Part shown: one piece after another, positions 1-8,409 of the stretch | How positions within the stretch are numbered: position 1 is the first letter of the stretch | Layout: every line of letters starts with the position of its first letter | Origin: Halorubellus litoreus | Lineage (GTDB): Archaea; Halobacteriota; Halobacteria; Halobacteriales; Natrialbaceae | NCBI RefSeq assembly: GCF_037081675.1 | Contig: NZ_JAZAQL010000006.1 | Location: forward strand, 1 to 64,000 | Reading direction: 5' to 3' | DNA length: 64,000 bases | Notes under the pieces: generated by a model | What the model saw: only the letters and a program-made list of their open reading frames with translations | Database searches by the model: none | Told to the model about the DNA's origin: nothing | Program-made: the position numbers and the translations under genes

Positions 1-183
1 CTCTCGAAGGAGTACACGGTCGTCATCGTCACCCACAACATGCAGCAGGCCGCCCGCATCTCGGACCAGACCGCGGTATTCCTCACCGGCGGGGAACTCG
101 TCGAGTACGACGACACCGACAAGATCTTCGAGAACCCCGAGAGCCAGCGCGTCGAGGACTACATCACCGGCAAGTTCGGGTAA
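1..183 (+). CDS. pstB: Phosphate ABC transporter ATP-binding protein PstB, C-terminal end (5' cut by window)
   Basis: The last 60 residues of an ABC ATPase read from base 1 to the TAA at 181-183. The segment VIVTHNMQQAARISD is the switch (H-loop) region in the form typical of PstB, and the tail with FLTGGELVEYDDT and ENPESQRVEDYITGKFG also matches PstB. PstB powers inner-membrane phosphate import with PstSCA; those partners and PhoU-type genes should lie to the left, outside the window. The 3' end is partly duplicated just after the stop codon (see repeat at 162-221). Identification is by family recognition of a short fragment, but the tail is characteristic. Confidence 0.88.
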   Translation, partial: LSKEYTVVIVTHNMQQAARISDQTAVFLTGGELVEYDDTDKIFENPESQRVEDYITGKFG

Positions 184-221
184 TTCGACTCCATCACCCG
201 TAAGTTCGGGTGACGTCTCGG
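162..221 (+). repeat. Two imperfect 30-bp tandem copies spanning the pstB stop codon
   Basis: The sequence catcacc-g-aagttcgggt occurs at 162 and again at 192. The first copy encodes the last residues and stop codon of PstB; the second is non-coding and also ends in a stop codon in the same register. It is one of several 3'-end duplications in this window. Confidence 0.7.
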
Positions 222-313
222 CCGAAGACGGCGTCGCGGAGCGGGCGAGGGAAGCTGTAAGGCCGATTTGACTGTTCGGTGGTTTGATGTTTCTGTCTCG
301 TGGAGGTGTGCGT

Positions 314-919
314 ATGGTGAAGTCGACAGACGAGCCCTCCAGTAGCGACGACTCGCCGCTGTCCGCGCTCGACGCGCCGGTCACGCCCGCCGATGGCGTC
401 GACCGACTCCTCGGTGCCGGCGGCCGCGCCCGAGACGCGTTCCCGACGACGCGCGTCGTCCACGGCCTGTTCGGTCGTCGCGCATCGATATCGGTCACCC
501 TGGTAGTCCTCGCCGGCGTCCTCGCCGTCGGCAGCGCCCAACACGTGTTCGCGACCGTCGGGTACGGCACGATCGAATCGTGGGCGTACGGGACGTGGAC
601 GGGCACGAACCCGGAACCGCTCGTGTTCCTCGGCGTCGCCGCACTCCTCGCGCTCGCGGCCGCGAGCGCCGCCGTGAACTCCGGGCTGGTCCCGACGACC
701 GCACTCGTCGCCGCGCCCGTGTACGGCGTCGCTTTCACGCGCTACGGGACCAGCGAGACCTTCTCCAGGTTCGGCCCAGACGTCGTCTCGCTCCCCGAAG
801 CAGCCGCGTTCGCCGCGTTCGTCGCCCTCCTCGCCGCCGTCCCCATCGCCGTTGTCGGGTTCGCAGTCGGAGTCGCGCTCCGCCGCGACCTCCCACTCCC
901 ACGGCCGACCGAGGAGTGA
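314..919 (+). CDS. Small haloarchaeal membrane protein, function unknown
   Basis: 201 residues. About 55 hydrophilic, acidic N-terminal residues are followed by about four hydrophobic segments (roughly residues 57-78, 101-121, 124-138 and 163-192), ending in a short charged tail. I do not recognise a named domain. The start at 314 was chosen over an in-frame ATG at 284 because GGAGGTG at 302-308 lies five bases upstream and matches the archaeal Shine-Dalgarno consensus. The gene stands alone between pstB and a convergent tatA, and a 38-bp tandem repeat begins two bases after its stop codon. Confidence 0.7.
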   Translation: MVKSTDEPSSSDDSPLSALDAPVTPADGVDRLLGAGGRARDAFPTTRVVHGLFGRRASISVTLVVLAGVLAVGSAQHVFATVGYGTIESWAYGTWTGTNPEPLVFLGVAALLALAAASAAVNSGLVPTTALVAAPVYGVAFTRYGTSETFSRFGPDVVSLPEAAAFAAFVALLAAVPIAVVGFAVGVALRRDLPLPRPTEE

Positions 920-920
920 T

Positions 921-1032
921 CGTCGCTTCACTCACCGTCTTCTCGCGGCCCTACCGACCGTCGCTTCACCCACTGTCTTCTCGCGGCCCTACCGACCGTC
1001 GCTTCACCCACTGTCTTCTCGCGGCCCTACCG
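921..1032 (+). repeat. 38-bp unit repeated three times after a stop codon
   Basis: The unit beginning cgtcgcttcac and ending in ctaccga(c) starts at 921, 959 and 997. Copies two and three are nearly identical; copy one differs at a few bases. It fills the convergent space between the membrane protein ending at 919 and tatA ending at 1238. The rest of 1033-1237 shows no gene or clear signal. Confidence 0.85.
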
Positions 1033-1237
1033 GTAGGCTAGCAGCCTCGCGGGCTGACCGGTCGTCGACCACGATTGCCTATCGGCCTCGCGAACCGACC
1101 GGTGGTGGTTCGACCGACGTGCCATGAATGAGGTGGCGTAAATCGGATACCGCGATAGAGAATCCAAACGTGCGCGTCCCTGGGTCGGTGGACTGACGGA
1201 GGATTCGAGGACTGAGAACGGGCGTACAGGGGGCCGT

Positions 1238-1525
1238 TCAGGCCGAGGACGTGCGGTCCGAGTCGACGTCGGTTTCGAGGTCGGATTCGACGGTCGAGTC
1301 GCTTTCCGTCGCGTCGACGCCGTCGACGCCGTCGGATTTGACGCTGGTGGCGTCCTTGATCTCTCGTTCGATCTCGTCGCGGCCCTTCTGGAACTCGCCC
1401 ATGGCTTCGCCGCTCGCGCGCGCGAGCTTCGGGAGCTTGTTCGCGCCGAACAGGAGGACGACGAGCATGAAGATGATGACGAGCTCGGGGCCGCCGAGCC
1501 CGCCGATGAACAGGGGTGGAAGCAT
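1238..1525 (-). CDS. tatA: Twin-arginine translocase subunit TatA
   Basis: 95 residues. It starts with a short hydrophobic segment containing GGLGGPELVIIFMLVVLLFG, followed by the hinge GANKLPKLARASGEAMGEF and an amphipathic helix with KGRDEIEREIKD, then an acidic disordered tail of about 40 residues. This is the TatA architecture: one membrane helix, a Phe-Gly hinge and an amphipathic helix that helps form the pore for folded proteins. The window encodes many Tat substrates (subtilase, beta-helix proteins, deacetylase, lipoproteins), which fits a haloarchaeal cell that exports mainly through Tat. It is a monocistron here; TatC is not in the window. Confidence 0.9.
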   Translation of the reverse strand: MLPPLFIGGLGGPELVIIFMLVVLLFGANKLPKLARASGEAMGEFQKGRDEIEREIKDATSVKSDGVDGVDATESDSTVESDLETDVDSDRTSSA

Positions 1526-1616
1526 GCGTATCGAAGTAATGGACGCGCTCTGAGAGCTTAAGCGTAGCTCTCAGCCATGAGAGCGACTGAAACGTCCGTT
1601 CTCGGTCGTCGACGTG

Positions 1617-2219
1617 CTAGATGATGTACCAGTTGCGGAGGAGCGTCTCGATTGCGGCGAGTGCGCGGAAGCCGTAGCCGTACGCGACGACGCCGGGGAC
1701 GAGTGCGAGCACGACCGCGCGCGTCGTGGAGACGCGGTGGACGACGCGGACGCCGACGACGAGGAGCGCGAACGCGTACAGCCCGCAGACTGCGCGGACC
1801 TCGGGGGCGGGGATGCCGGCGAACACGCACGGCGCGGTCGCGTACCCGAGCACTTGCACGGTCTCGCTGACGCCGCCCCGGTCGGGGGCGAGCGCGGCGA
1901 GCAGGAGCGTCTCGACGGCCGCGAGGAGGTGGAGGCCCGCGGGGGCGACGAGGAGCACGGCGACGCCGAGCCAGAGCACGCCCGACAAGAGTTCGCTCCC
2001 CGCGATGACAGGATAGGCGTCCGGGACGAGCGCGAACCGCGTCGCTTCCGCGACGAGCACGACGAGCATCGCGAACGTCAACCCCGGGGCTTGGTCGCCG
2101 GGCGCGACGCCCGTCCGGTAGAACCGACTGGGGGCGGTCGCGACCTCGAACCACGCGCGCAGCACCGCTCGCGGCCCGCGGTCGCGGCCGCCTTCCGTGG
2201 ACTCGACCCACTGCGTCAT
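1617..2219 (-). CDS. YIP1-family membrane protein
   Basis: 200 residues. After about 45 soluble residues, including the motif LRAWFEVATAPSRFYRTG typical of the start of prokaryotic YIP1 domains, there are about five hydrophobic segments covering residues 50-200. Bacterial and archaeal YIP1 proteins are integral membrane proteins of unknown function. It lies just downstream of thymidine kinase on the same strand (33 bp gap), so the two may be co-transcribed. The family call rests on overall layout and the N-terminal motif. Confidence 0.7.
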   Translation of the reverse strand: MTQWVESTEGGRDRGPRAVLRAWFEVATAPSRFYRTGVAPGDQAPGLTFAMLVVLVAEATRFALVPDAYPVIAGSELLSGVLWLGVAVLLVAPAGLHLLAAVETLLLAALAPDRGGVSETVQVLGYATAPCVFAGIPAPEVRAVCGLYAFALLVVGVRVVHRVSTTRAVVLALVPGVVAYGYGFRALAAIETLLRNWYII

Positions 2220-2252
2220 CTGGACTCGCGAGAGAGCGCGTCAGTCATCGTG

Positions 2253-2933
2253 TCACTCGTCCGCCGGCGGCGCGGACGCTCGCTCCTCGGAAGCGTCCTC
2301 GTCCGCGCACTCCTCGTCGGCGAACTCGTCGAGACTCCGGTCGAGCGACCCCGTCTGGAGCGTGTGACAGTTCCGGCAGCGCGCCTCGTAGGACTCCTCC
2401 GCGCCGACGAGGATCGTCGGGTCGTCGACGTGCGCGGGCTCGCCCTCGACGAGCCGCTGGTTGCGCGTCGCCGGCTCGCCACACACCGAGCAGATCGCCT
2501 GGAACTTCTCGACGTACTCCGCGGTCGCCATCAACTCCGGGAGCGGATGGAACGGCTCCCCGCGGAACGTCTGGTCGGTCCCGGACACGACGACGCGATA
2601 CCCGTCGCTCGCGAGCGCGTCGCAGACGTCGACGAGCGTCGAGTCGAAGAAGTTCGCCTCGTCCACCGCGACGACATCCTCGTCCGTGACGTACTCCACG
2701 ATCTCCCAGACGCCCTCACCCTCGTTCGGGACCGCAGTCGCGTCCCAATCCCGGCCCTCGTGACTCCCGATAACGTCGTCCCCGTACCGGTCGTCGACCG
2801 CGGGCGTAAACACGGCCACGTCCTGCTCCGCGATCCGCGCCCGCCGGAGCCGCCGCAGCAACTCCTCGGTCTTCCCGGAGAACATCGACCCCGTGATGAC
2901 CTCCACCCAACCGCTGTTCGTGATGGCGTGCAT
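2253..2933 (-). CDS. tdk: Thymidine kinase
   Basis: 226 residues. It phosphorylates thymidine to dTMP in pyrimidine salvage. The P-loop GSMFSGKT is at residues 15-22, followed by LLRRLRRARI; VAVDEANFFD is the Walker B/active-site segment; the structural zinc site has the CSVC and CRNC pairs; and the lasso region includes QTFRGEPFHPLPELM. These are the hallmarks of type II (human TK1-like) thymidine kinases. The open frame extends upstream to 3155, but the ATG at 2933 gives the normal family N-terminus just before the P-loop. The last 25 residues are a very acidic tail. The gene is divergent from uridine phosphorylase, so pyrimidine salvage genes adjoin. Confidence 0.95.
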   Translation of the reverse strand: MHAITNSGWVEVITGSMFSGKTEELLRRLRRARIAEQDVAVFTPAVDDRYGDDVIGSHEGRDWDATAVPNEGEGVWEIVEYVTDEDVVAVDEANFFDSTLVDVCDALASDGYRVVVSGTDQTFRGEPFHPLPELMATAEYVEKFQAICSVCGEPATRNQRLVEGEPAHVDDPTILVGAEESYEARCRNCHTLQTGSLDRSLDEFADEECADEDASEERASAPPADE

Positions 2934-2979
2934 TCGACAATCACGAGGCACGCCCACCGCGAAAAGCTTGCGAAGCACC

Positions 2980-3080
2980 ACCACCTTTTTCCTGCGGAGG
3001 GTGCGCTCGCTGCGCTCGCGCACCCCCGCTTGGAAAAACGTGGGCGAAAAAACTCCCGAGCGCTCCCTCCGGTCGCGCTC
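2980..3080 (+). repeat. Dispersed structured element, copy A
   Basis: The order of parts is an accaccacctttttcc block, a hairpin (GGGTGCG at 2999-3005 pairs with CGCACCC at 3019-3025, 13-nt loop), then aaaaacgtgggcgaaaaa at 3034-3051 and a cgctccctccggtcgc block. The same arrangement occurs inverted at 34982-35088 with different stem bases that still pair. The remainder of 3081-3160 is low-complexity ccgcca/ccgcac repeats. I see no coding sense in 2934-3254. Confidence 0.7.
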
Positions 3081-3222
3081 GGTATGGGTGCGCTCGACCG
3101 CCACCGCACCGCCACCGCACCGCCACCGCCACCGCACCGCCGCCACGCCCACCACGAGGTTTACGTCTCACATAAACCCAATCGATGCGAGCGCACCTCC
3201 GATCCCGAACCGTGGAACGCGG

Positions 3223-3230
3223 CGTTTTAG
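3223..3230 (+). promoter_or_regulatory. TATA box of uridine phosphorylase
   Basis: The A/T-rich stretch cgttttag lies about 28 nt upstream of the ATG at 3255, the spacing expected for a leaderless haloarchaeal transcript. No Shine-Dalgarno sequence is seen before the ATG. Confidence 0.55.
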
Positions 3231-3254
3231 TCACGCACCACCGAACCCGCGACC

Positions 3255-3980
3255 ATGGCAAAACAACCGCATCTCCTCGTCGAAGAGGGAGACGTACACG
3301 AGATCGCCATCGTCCCCGGGGACCCGGGGCGCGTGGACCGCATCGCGAACATGTGCGACGACAGCGAAGTCGTCGCCGAGAACCGCGAGTACAAGGTCGT
3401 GAACGCGACGTACGACGACGTCGACCTCACCATCTGCTCGACCGGTATCGGGTGCCCGAGCGCCGCTATCGCCGTCGAGGAACTCGCGGCGGTGGGCGTC
3501 GAGACGTTCATCCGCTGCGGGACGACCGGCGCGCTCCAGGAGGGCATCGAGATCGGCGACATGATCGTCGCCACGGGCGCCGCGAAGAACGAGGGCACCA
3601 GCAAGCGCTACGAAGCCGCCGAATACCCCGCGGTCCCGGACTACGACGTCCTCTCCGCGCTCGTCGACGGCGCCGAAGCGAACGACGAAGACGTCCACGT
3701 CGGCCCCATCGCGAGCGACGACGCGTTCTACGCCGAGACCGACGAGTACGTCGAGGACTGGGAGCAAGCAGGCATCCTCTCCGTCGAGATGGAAGCCGCG
3801 ACGCTGTTCACGCTCGCACGCCGCAAGGGCCTGCAAGCGGGCGCCATCTGTACCGTCGACGGGAACCTCGTCGAAGGCACCCAGAAAGGCGAAACGGACG
3901 CCGACGAACTCCCCGAGAAAGCGAAGAACAACGTCGAGCGCGCCATCCAGATCACGCTCGACGCCACCACGCAGGTTTAA
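3255..3980 (+). CDS. udp: Uridine phosphorylase (nucleoside phosphorylase, PNP/UDP family)
   Basis: 241 residues. It cleaves uridine with phosphate to uracil and ribose-1-phosphate. Motifs of the PNP/UDP superfamily include VPGDPGRVDRIA near the N-terminus (phosphate-binding region), STGIGCPSAAI, IRCGTTGALQ, and GILSVEMEAATLFTLARRKG, the conserved Met-Glu segment that contacts the ribose. The length matches the family. In haloarchaea such enzymes feed nucleoside degradation. It is divergent from thymidine kinase. Substrate choice (uridine rather than purine nucleosides) is inferred from overall similarity and not from a single residue. Confidence 0.9.
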   Translation: MAKQPHLLVEEGDVHEIAIVPGDPGRVDRIANMCDDSEVVAENREYKVVNATYDDVDLTICSTGIGCPSAAIAVEELAAVGVETFIRCGTTGALQEGIEIGDMIVATGAAKNEGTSKRYEAAEYPAVPDYDVLSALVDGAEANDEDVHVGPIASDDAFYAETDEYVEDWEQAGILSVEMEAATLFTLARRKGLQAGAICTVDGNLVEGTQKGETDADELPEKAKNNVERAIQITLDATTQV

Positions 3981-4134
3981 GATGGAAGCCGCGGCGACCG
4001 ACGGCATGCGCTAGCGAGTCGTCGTCCGCGCGGCCCAGGCGGGAGTGCAGTCGCCCCGCGGACGCCCACGAGACTGCCTGCTCGCCACACAACCCGTCGC
4101 GTCAACGCGGAATCAACCGACAGCAGCGGCGCCG

Positions 4135-4929
4135 TCACGCGTCCGCGTACTGCCCGAGCTTCAACGTCCAGTCGTACGCCGCCCACGCGAGCGACAGGTC
4201 CGCGGTCGCCGGGACCGCGTCGTGCTCGCGGAGGAAGCGCTTGATACCACGCTTTCCGCCGAAGTCGCCGCGATACCACGAGAACAGCTTCGGGACCGTC
4301 GCCGTCCCCGTCGACGGCTCGTAGCTGACCTCGGCGTCGAGATAGCCCCGCGTCGACGCGTCGAGCTGGTCGTCGACCGCCTCTTCGGTGTACGCGAGCA
4401 CCGACGGACAGGACGCAGCGCCGCAGTTCAGCGCGAAGTGGATGCGGGGGTCGACGTCGTCGACACGATGCCGACGCTCGAACCTGCTCTGGCGGAGTCG
4501 CGGCACGTACCCGAGGCCGACGCCGCTCCGCGAACGCCGGAGGATGCCGTGCTCGACGTCGTCCACGCTCAGCGACTCGCCAGCGATAGTGAGGAGCTTC
4601 CGGCGGAAGATCGGGCGTCGCGGCACCAGTCCACGCTCCTCGAACAGCCGCGGCTCCTGGGCGAGGTGGTCCTGGACGCTGGCGTTGTAGACGTTCAGCC
4701 AGAACGCCAGACGTGCGTCGTCGTCGTCGAGCGCGTCCGCGAGCGCTTCGGGGTCGAGGTCCGCGAGCGCCCGACGGAACGTCGCGGGGTCGCCGTCCCC
4801 GGCCTTCGTCGCTCGCACGTACCCGACCGAGAGCGCGACCGGGTCCCCGGGCGGGCTCGCGTCGCCCGTCGCAGCGTCCACGGTCGCGTCCGAGCCGGCG
4901 CCTGCGTCCGACCCGGCGTCTCCAGTCAT
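4135..4929 (-). CDS. DUF547 domain protein
   Basis: 264 residues from the ATG chosen at 4929; a longer frame with a GTG start at 5067 exists, but its extra residues are low-complexity. The first 45 residues are Ala/Gly/Asp-rich. The DUF547 domain follows, with LAFWLNVYNASVQ, the cysteine-containing NCGAASCPSV and the ending SWYRGDFG. DUF547 proteins are widespread and of uncertain biochemical function; some resemble papain-like folds. Two cysteines are kept in the conserved motif. No operon partners: it is convergent with udp and divergent from the HPP-UspA gene. Confidence 0.8.
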   Translation of the reverse strand: MTGDAGSDAGAGSDATVDAATGDASPPGDPVALSVGYVRATKAGDGDPATFRRALADLDPEALADALDDDDARLAFWLNVYNASVQDHLAQEPRLFEERGLVPRRPIFRRKLLTIAGESLSVDDVEHGILRRSRSGVGLGYVPRLRQSRFERRHRVDDVDPRIHFALNCGAASCPSVLAYTEEAVDDQLDASTRGYLDAEVSYEPSTGTATVPKLFSWYRGDFGGKRGIKRFLREHDAVPATADLSLAWAAYDWTLKLGQYADA

Positions 4930-5072
4930 GGACGCTCGTTGGGAGTGCGTTCGCATAAGCAGTGGGCGGGCGTGCGACGGGGGCGCGACGCCGCCCAGTG
5001 GGTCGGCCACGCCCGGGCGGCGTCCACGACCGGAGGGAATCGCTTTACTCCCTCGGTGAGGAAGCACCGGGC

Positions 5073-6551
5073 ATGTTCGAGGGGTGGCGGCCGCGGCTCT
5101 GGAGCGCGTGGCGGCGCGTCCGCCGGATAGAACGCCGCGAACTCCAGGAGTTCAAGAACTGGGTGGAGCACACGGGGAACCTCCTGCACCTGTCCGTGCT
5201 CGCGTTCGTCCCGCTCCTCATCGCGTTCGTCACGTACGTCTCGCAGGTGAGCCAGGAGGTGTCGTTCCTCCTGTTCCCGCCGCTGGCCTCGGGAACGTAC
5301 ACGCTGTTCGCGAACCCGGAGAGCAAGTACGCGTCGCCCGTGCGGTTCGTCGGCGGCCTCACCGCCGGCGCGCTCTGCGGGCTGTTCGCGGTCCGGACCA
5401 CTGGATTGCTCCCGTGGGCCACAGGGAGTCCGGCGGCGACCGCTGCGAGCGCGGCGGTCGCGATCTTCGCGGTCGGGACGGTGACGTGGGCGGCGGACGT
5501 GGAGGCGCCGTCGGCGTTCTCCGCCGGATTGCTGACGCTCGTCGCGGACTACGGCGAGGTCGTGCCGTACGTCCTCGGCATCCTCGTCGCCTCCTCGTTC
5601 GTCGCGGGCGTGTTCTACGCGTGGCGCGAGCTGTTCTACGACCGGCGCGCGCAGTACCTCTACCAGACGACGAAGGGCGACGACCACGTGCTCGTGCCGG
5701 TCGTCGGCGACCAAGGGCGGGAGGCGGCGTTGTTCGCGGCGCACCTCGCGGCGGCGCACGAGGCGGGGAAGGTCGTCCTCCTGGACGTGGTTGCGGACGA
5801 GGACGTCGCGGCCGCCGAGGACGCCATCGCGGCCGAGCGTGCGGCTGACGGCAATGCACCCGTCGACAGCGACGGTGCAATCGGGGATGCGACGGCTGAC
5901 GCGCGCGAGCAGGTCGCGGGGCAGGCGGCGATGCGGTTGGAGCGCCTCGCGAGCCGCATCCGGACGCAGGTCGGCGTTCCCTGCGAGGTCGTCGTCGCGA
6001 GCGCGGCGTCAGGGCGGACGAACGTGACGCTGCGTGCGGCCGAGGAGGCGAACTGCGACCTCGTCGTCGCGCCCTACGAGGAGTCCCACGGCTCGCTCTC
6101 GCCGTACCTGAAGGGGTTGTTCGACGCGCCCATCGACGTGGTCGTGTTCCGGAGCGGCGACGAGGAGCTCGACAGAGCGTGGCGGCGCGTGCTCGTCGCC
6201 GTCGGTCGCCCGGGCGATACCGCCCACGCGATGCTCGACTTCGCGACGCGCGTCGCCGGGCGAGCGGGGACGCTCGCGGTCTGTCACTGCATCGACGCGG
6301 AGAACCAGCGGCGGCGCGCGGAGGCGATGCTCGCGAACCTCGTGGAGACGTTCGACGTCGGGTTCGAGACGCGCGTGTCGCGAGCGAGCATCGAGCGGTT
6401 CCTCGGGGCGAACGCCACGCAGTACGACCTCGTCGTCGTCGGCGCGAGCACCGACCGGTCGGCGGCGTCGCGGTTCCTCGCCCCGCCGACGTTCGAACGC
6501 GTCACGGACGTGGAGACGGACGTCGCCATCGTCCACCGGGGCAGTCACTGA
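5073..6551 (+). CDS. HPP-family membrane protein fused to two UspA domains
   Basis: 492 residues. The N-terminal third (about residues 30-190) has four hydrophobic segments and the HPP signature around FPPLASGTYTLFANP and ASPVRFVGG. The C-terminal part holds two universal-stress-protein domains: one from about VLVPVVGDQGREA to VVVFRSGDEE, the second from RRVLVAVGRPGD to VAIVHRG. HPP proteins in bacteria and plastids have been linked to nitrite transport; UspA domains bind nucleotides. The fusion suggests a membrane transporter or channel controlled by a cytosolic stress sensor (inference). The ATG at 5073 is chosen because it precedes the basic membrane-proximal helix. Confidence 0.82.
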   Translation: MFEGWRPRLWSAWRRVRRIERRELQEFKNWVEHTGNLLHLSVLAFVPLLIAFVTYVSQVSQEVSFLLFPPLASGTYTLFANPESKYASPVRFVGGLTAGALCGLFAVRTTGLLPWATGSPAATAASAAVAIFAVGTVTWAADVEAPSAFSAGLLTLVADYGEVVPYVLGILVASSFVAGVFYAWRELFYDRRAQYLYQTTKGDDHVLVPVVGDQGREAALFAAHLAAAHEAGKVVLLDVVADEDVAAAEDAIAAERAADGNAPVDSDGAIGDATADAREQVAGQAAMRLERLASRIRTQVGVPCEVVVASAASGRTNVTLRAAEEANCDLVVAPYEESHGSLSPYLKGLFDAPIDVVVFRSGDEELDRAWRRVLVAVGRPGDTAHAMLDFATRVAGRAGTLAVCHCIDAENQRRRAEAMLANLVETFDVGFETRVSRASIERFLGANATQYDLVVVGASTDRSAASRFLAPPTFERVTDVETDVAIVHRGSH

Positions 6552-6645
6552 CCGCGTCGCGCGACCGCGCCGAGCGCCGCCGTATCCCGACGCTTGTTGG
6601 CGATTCCACCGCTACGTTCAAGCCCGCACCCGCCCTAAGAGTGAC

Positions 6646-7047
6646 ATGAGTTCGCACGCGTCTCTCGACGAGCAACTGGTCTCCGCCATCCGAACCGCCC
6701 TCGGCGACGGCCTCCGGAGCGTCGTCCGCTTCGACCGCGAGGACTGGGCGGTGTGTTACCTCCGCAGCGACGTGGACCAATCGGTCGGTGGCCGGGACGC
6801 GCTCCAGGCGTGGTTCGTCGAGAACGAACGCCTCGGGTTCGACTCCGCCGCCGCGTACGGCGAGTACGCCGAGCGCGACGACGTCGAACCGGCGTTCGGC
6901 GAGTACCAGCTCACCGTTCGCGTCTTCGAGGACGGGCTCGTCGGGCGCGTCATCGTCGGCGACCGCGGCGTCCTGTTCACGACCGACCGGATGGCGCTCC
7001 GGAACGTCGAAGACGCCGGTCAGGCCGCCAGGAACGTCCTCGCCTGA
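6646..7047 (+). CDS. Conserved haloarchaeal protein of unknown function
   Basis: 133 residues, acidic and soluble, with no membrane segment or signal. Features include a two-part layout: an N-terminal alpha/beta region with VVRFDREDWAVCYLRSD and a C-terminal region with LTVRVFEDGLVGRVIVGDRG. I recognise the general type from haloarchaeal genomes but know no function. It sits between the HPP-UspA gene and the converging potassium channel gene. The ATG at 6646 follows a short A/T-poor leader and no clear Shine-Dalgarno is present. Confidence 0.7.
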   Translation: MSSHASLDEQLVSAIRTALGDGLRSVVRFDREDWAVCYLRSDVDQSVGGRDALQAWFVENERLGFDSAAAYGEYAERDDVEPAFGEYQLTVRVFEDGLVGRVIVGDRGVLFTTDRMALRNVEDAGQAARNVLA

Positions 7048-7073
7048 CTCGTCGACGTTCGCGCGACCGCTGA

Positions 7074-7118
7074 CTCTCCCGACGCCCGATTCACTCCTCT
7101 CCCGACGCCCGATTCACT
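7074..7118 (+). repeat. Two 23-bp tandem copies covering the potassium channel stop codon
   Basis: The unit ctctcccgacgcccgattcac(tc) occurs at 7074 and 7097. The second copy includes the stop codon (tca at 7114-7116) of the minus-strand channel gene; the first copy lies just beyond it, so the 3' end of that gene has been duplicated. Confidence 0.75.
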
Positions 7119-8292
7119 CTTCGGAGTCGTTCGACGTGGCGAGCGGGCCGTCGACGAGTCTATCGGCGATGATCTCGGAGTCGGTGCTGCCGAGCGCGGA
7201 TTCGACGAGGAGGTGCCCGCCGATGAGCGCGGGACTGATGACGGTGTCCGCGCCCGCTCGCTTGAGTTTGTCGACGTTCTCTCGGTCGGTCGCGGCCGCG
7301 ACGATATTCACGTCCGGGCGGAGTTCGCGCGCGGTGAGGATGGCGAGCGCGTCGTTCGCGTCGTCGTTCGTCGCCGCGACCACCGCTCGCGCCCGGTCGA
7401 TGTGGACGCGAACGAGCGGTTCCTCGTCGCTCGGGTCCGCGACGACGAGCGGGACGTCGCGTTCTTTCAGTTCGGGGAGGTTCGTGTTCTCCGGTTTCGC
7501 GACGACGACGAAGTCGACCTTCGCGTCCGCGAGCTCGGTCAGTATCGGTTCGGTCAGGTCGCCGTACCCGAGGACGACGACGTGGTCCTCGAGGAGTTCC
7601 AGTTCTGATTCGTTCATGCGTCCAAGTGCGGTCGCGAAGCGGGCTTCCAGGAGTGGTGCGAACAGCGCGCCGAGTGCGGCCGTGAAGCTCGTCACGCCGA
7701 CGACGAGCACCGACACCGCGAACAGTTCGCCGATGGTCGACTGCGGGGTGATGTCGCCGTACCCGACGGTGCTCGCGGTGACGACGGTGAAGTAGAACGC
7801 GTCCGCGAACGTCTCGACGCTCGGGAACTCCTCGCGGAGCGCCCACGTGCCGACGGTACCGTAGATCTGCGCGCCGACGAGCGCGAGCCCGGCCGCGATC
7901 TGGGAGTTCGTCAGTGCTACCTCGCGGTCGAAGCGCTCGCGGTTCCACCAGCAGACGCCGGTCGCGACGACCGACAACACGACGAGCGGGATGGAGAACA
8001 CGCTCGACTGGACGAGTCCCTGCGCGGCCGTGACGGGGAGGAGGACGACAGCCGACAGCCAGGAGACGTGGAGTGCGCGTCGCATCGATGCAGCGGACAC
8101 GAAGAGCACGAACCCCGTGAGGGTGCCCGTGAAGCCGGCTGCCTGCTGGACGCCGCTCGGGACGAACGCGGCGAGCGGGCCGGCTGTCGGGCTCGTGATG
8201 TTCACGAGTCCGGTCGCGACGGAGAGGACGGCGACGGCGCTGACGAGCGCCGCGGTCGCCCCGACGCCGGTCGGCCGGAATCGCCAGTCCAT
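7114..8292 (-). CDS. Potassium channel with cytosolic RCK (TrkA-N) domain
   Basis: 392 residues. About five or six hydrophobic segments in residues 10-215 are followed by a regulatory domain. The selectivity filter STVGYGD is at 174-180, with a preceding pore helix FADAFYFTVV. From about residue 232 an RCK/TrkA-N Rossmann domain begins, with VVVLGYGDLTEPILTEL, then ARAVVAATNDDANDALAIL and GADTVISPALIGGHLL. The glycine motif is GxGDLT and departs from strict GxGxxG, so NAD binding is uncertain. It is divergent from two TrkA-C-type membrane proteins, forming a potassium-homeostasis cluster with mscS 5 kb away. Confidence 0.9.
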   Translation of the reverse strand: MDWRFRPTGVGATAALVSAVAVLSVATGLVNITSPTAGPLAAFVPSGVQQAAGFTGTLTGFVLFVSAASMRRALHVSWLSAVVLLPVTAAQGLVQSSVFSIPLVVLSVVATGVCWWNRERFDREVALTNSQIAAGLALVGAQIYGTVGTWALREEFPSVETFADAFYFTVVTASTVGYGDITPQSTIGELFAVSVLVVGVTSFTAALGALFAPLLEARFATALGRMNESELELLEDHVVVLGYGDLTEPILTELADAKVDFVVVAKPENTNLPELKERDVPLVVADPSDEEPLVRVHIDRARAVVAATNDDANDALAILTARELRPDVNIVAAATDRENVDKLKRAGADTVISPALIGGHLLVESALGSTDSEIIADRLVDGPLATSNDSEE

Positions 8293-8409
8293 GCCCCGGC
8301 GTGCACGCTGGGTCGACTTAACGCTCTCGGCTCCCGGCGGCGACGCCGGCTCGCGAGTTCCCTCGGTCGGGCGACACCCATTTCACGGAGGGGCGTCTCC
8401 CCGGTGCGT

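Noticed and set aside
921..1032. Repeat array as a CRISPR
   Set aside because: Units are directly adjacent with no spacers, and no cas gene is present in the window. The same applies to the arrays at 34722, 56551 and 58743.
3081..3160. Possible His/Pro/Arg-rich peptide in the ccgcca repeats
   Set aside because: Simple low-complexity DNA in a divergent promoter region; every frame gives repeats with no start signal.
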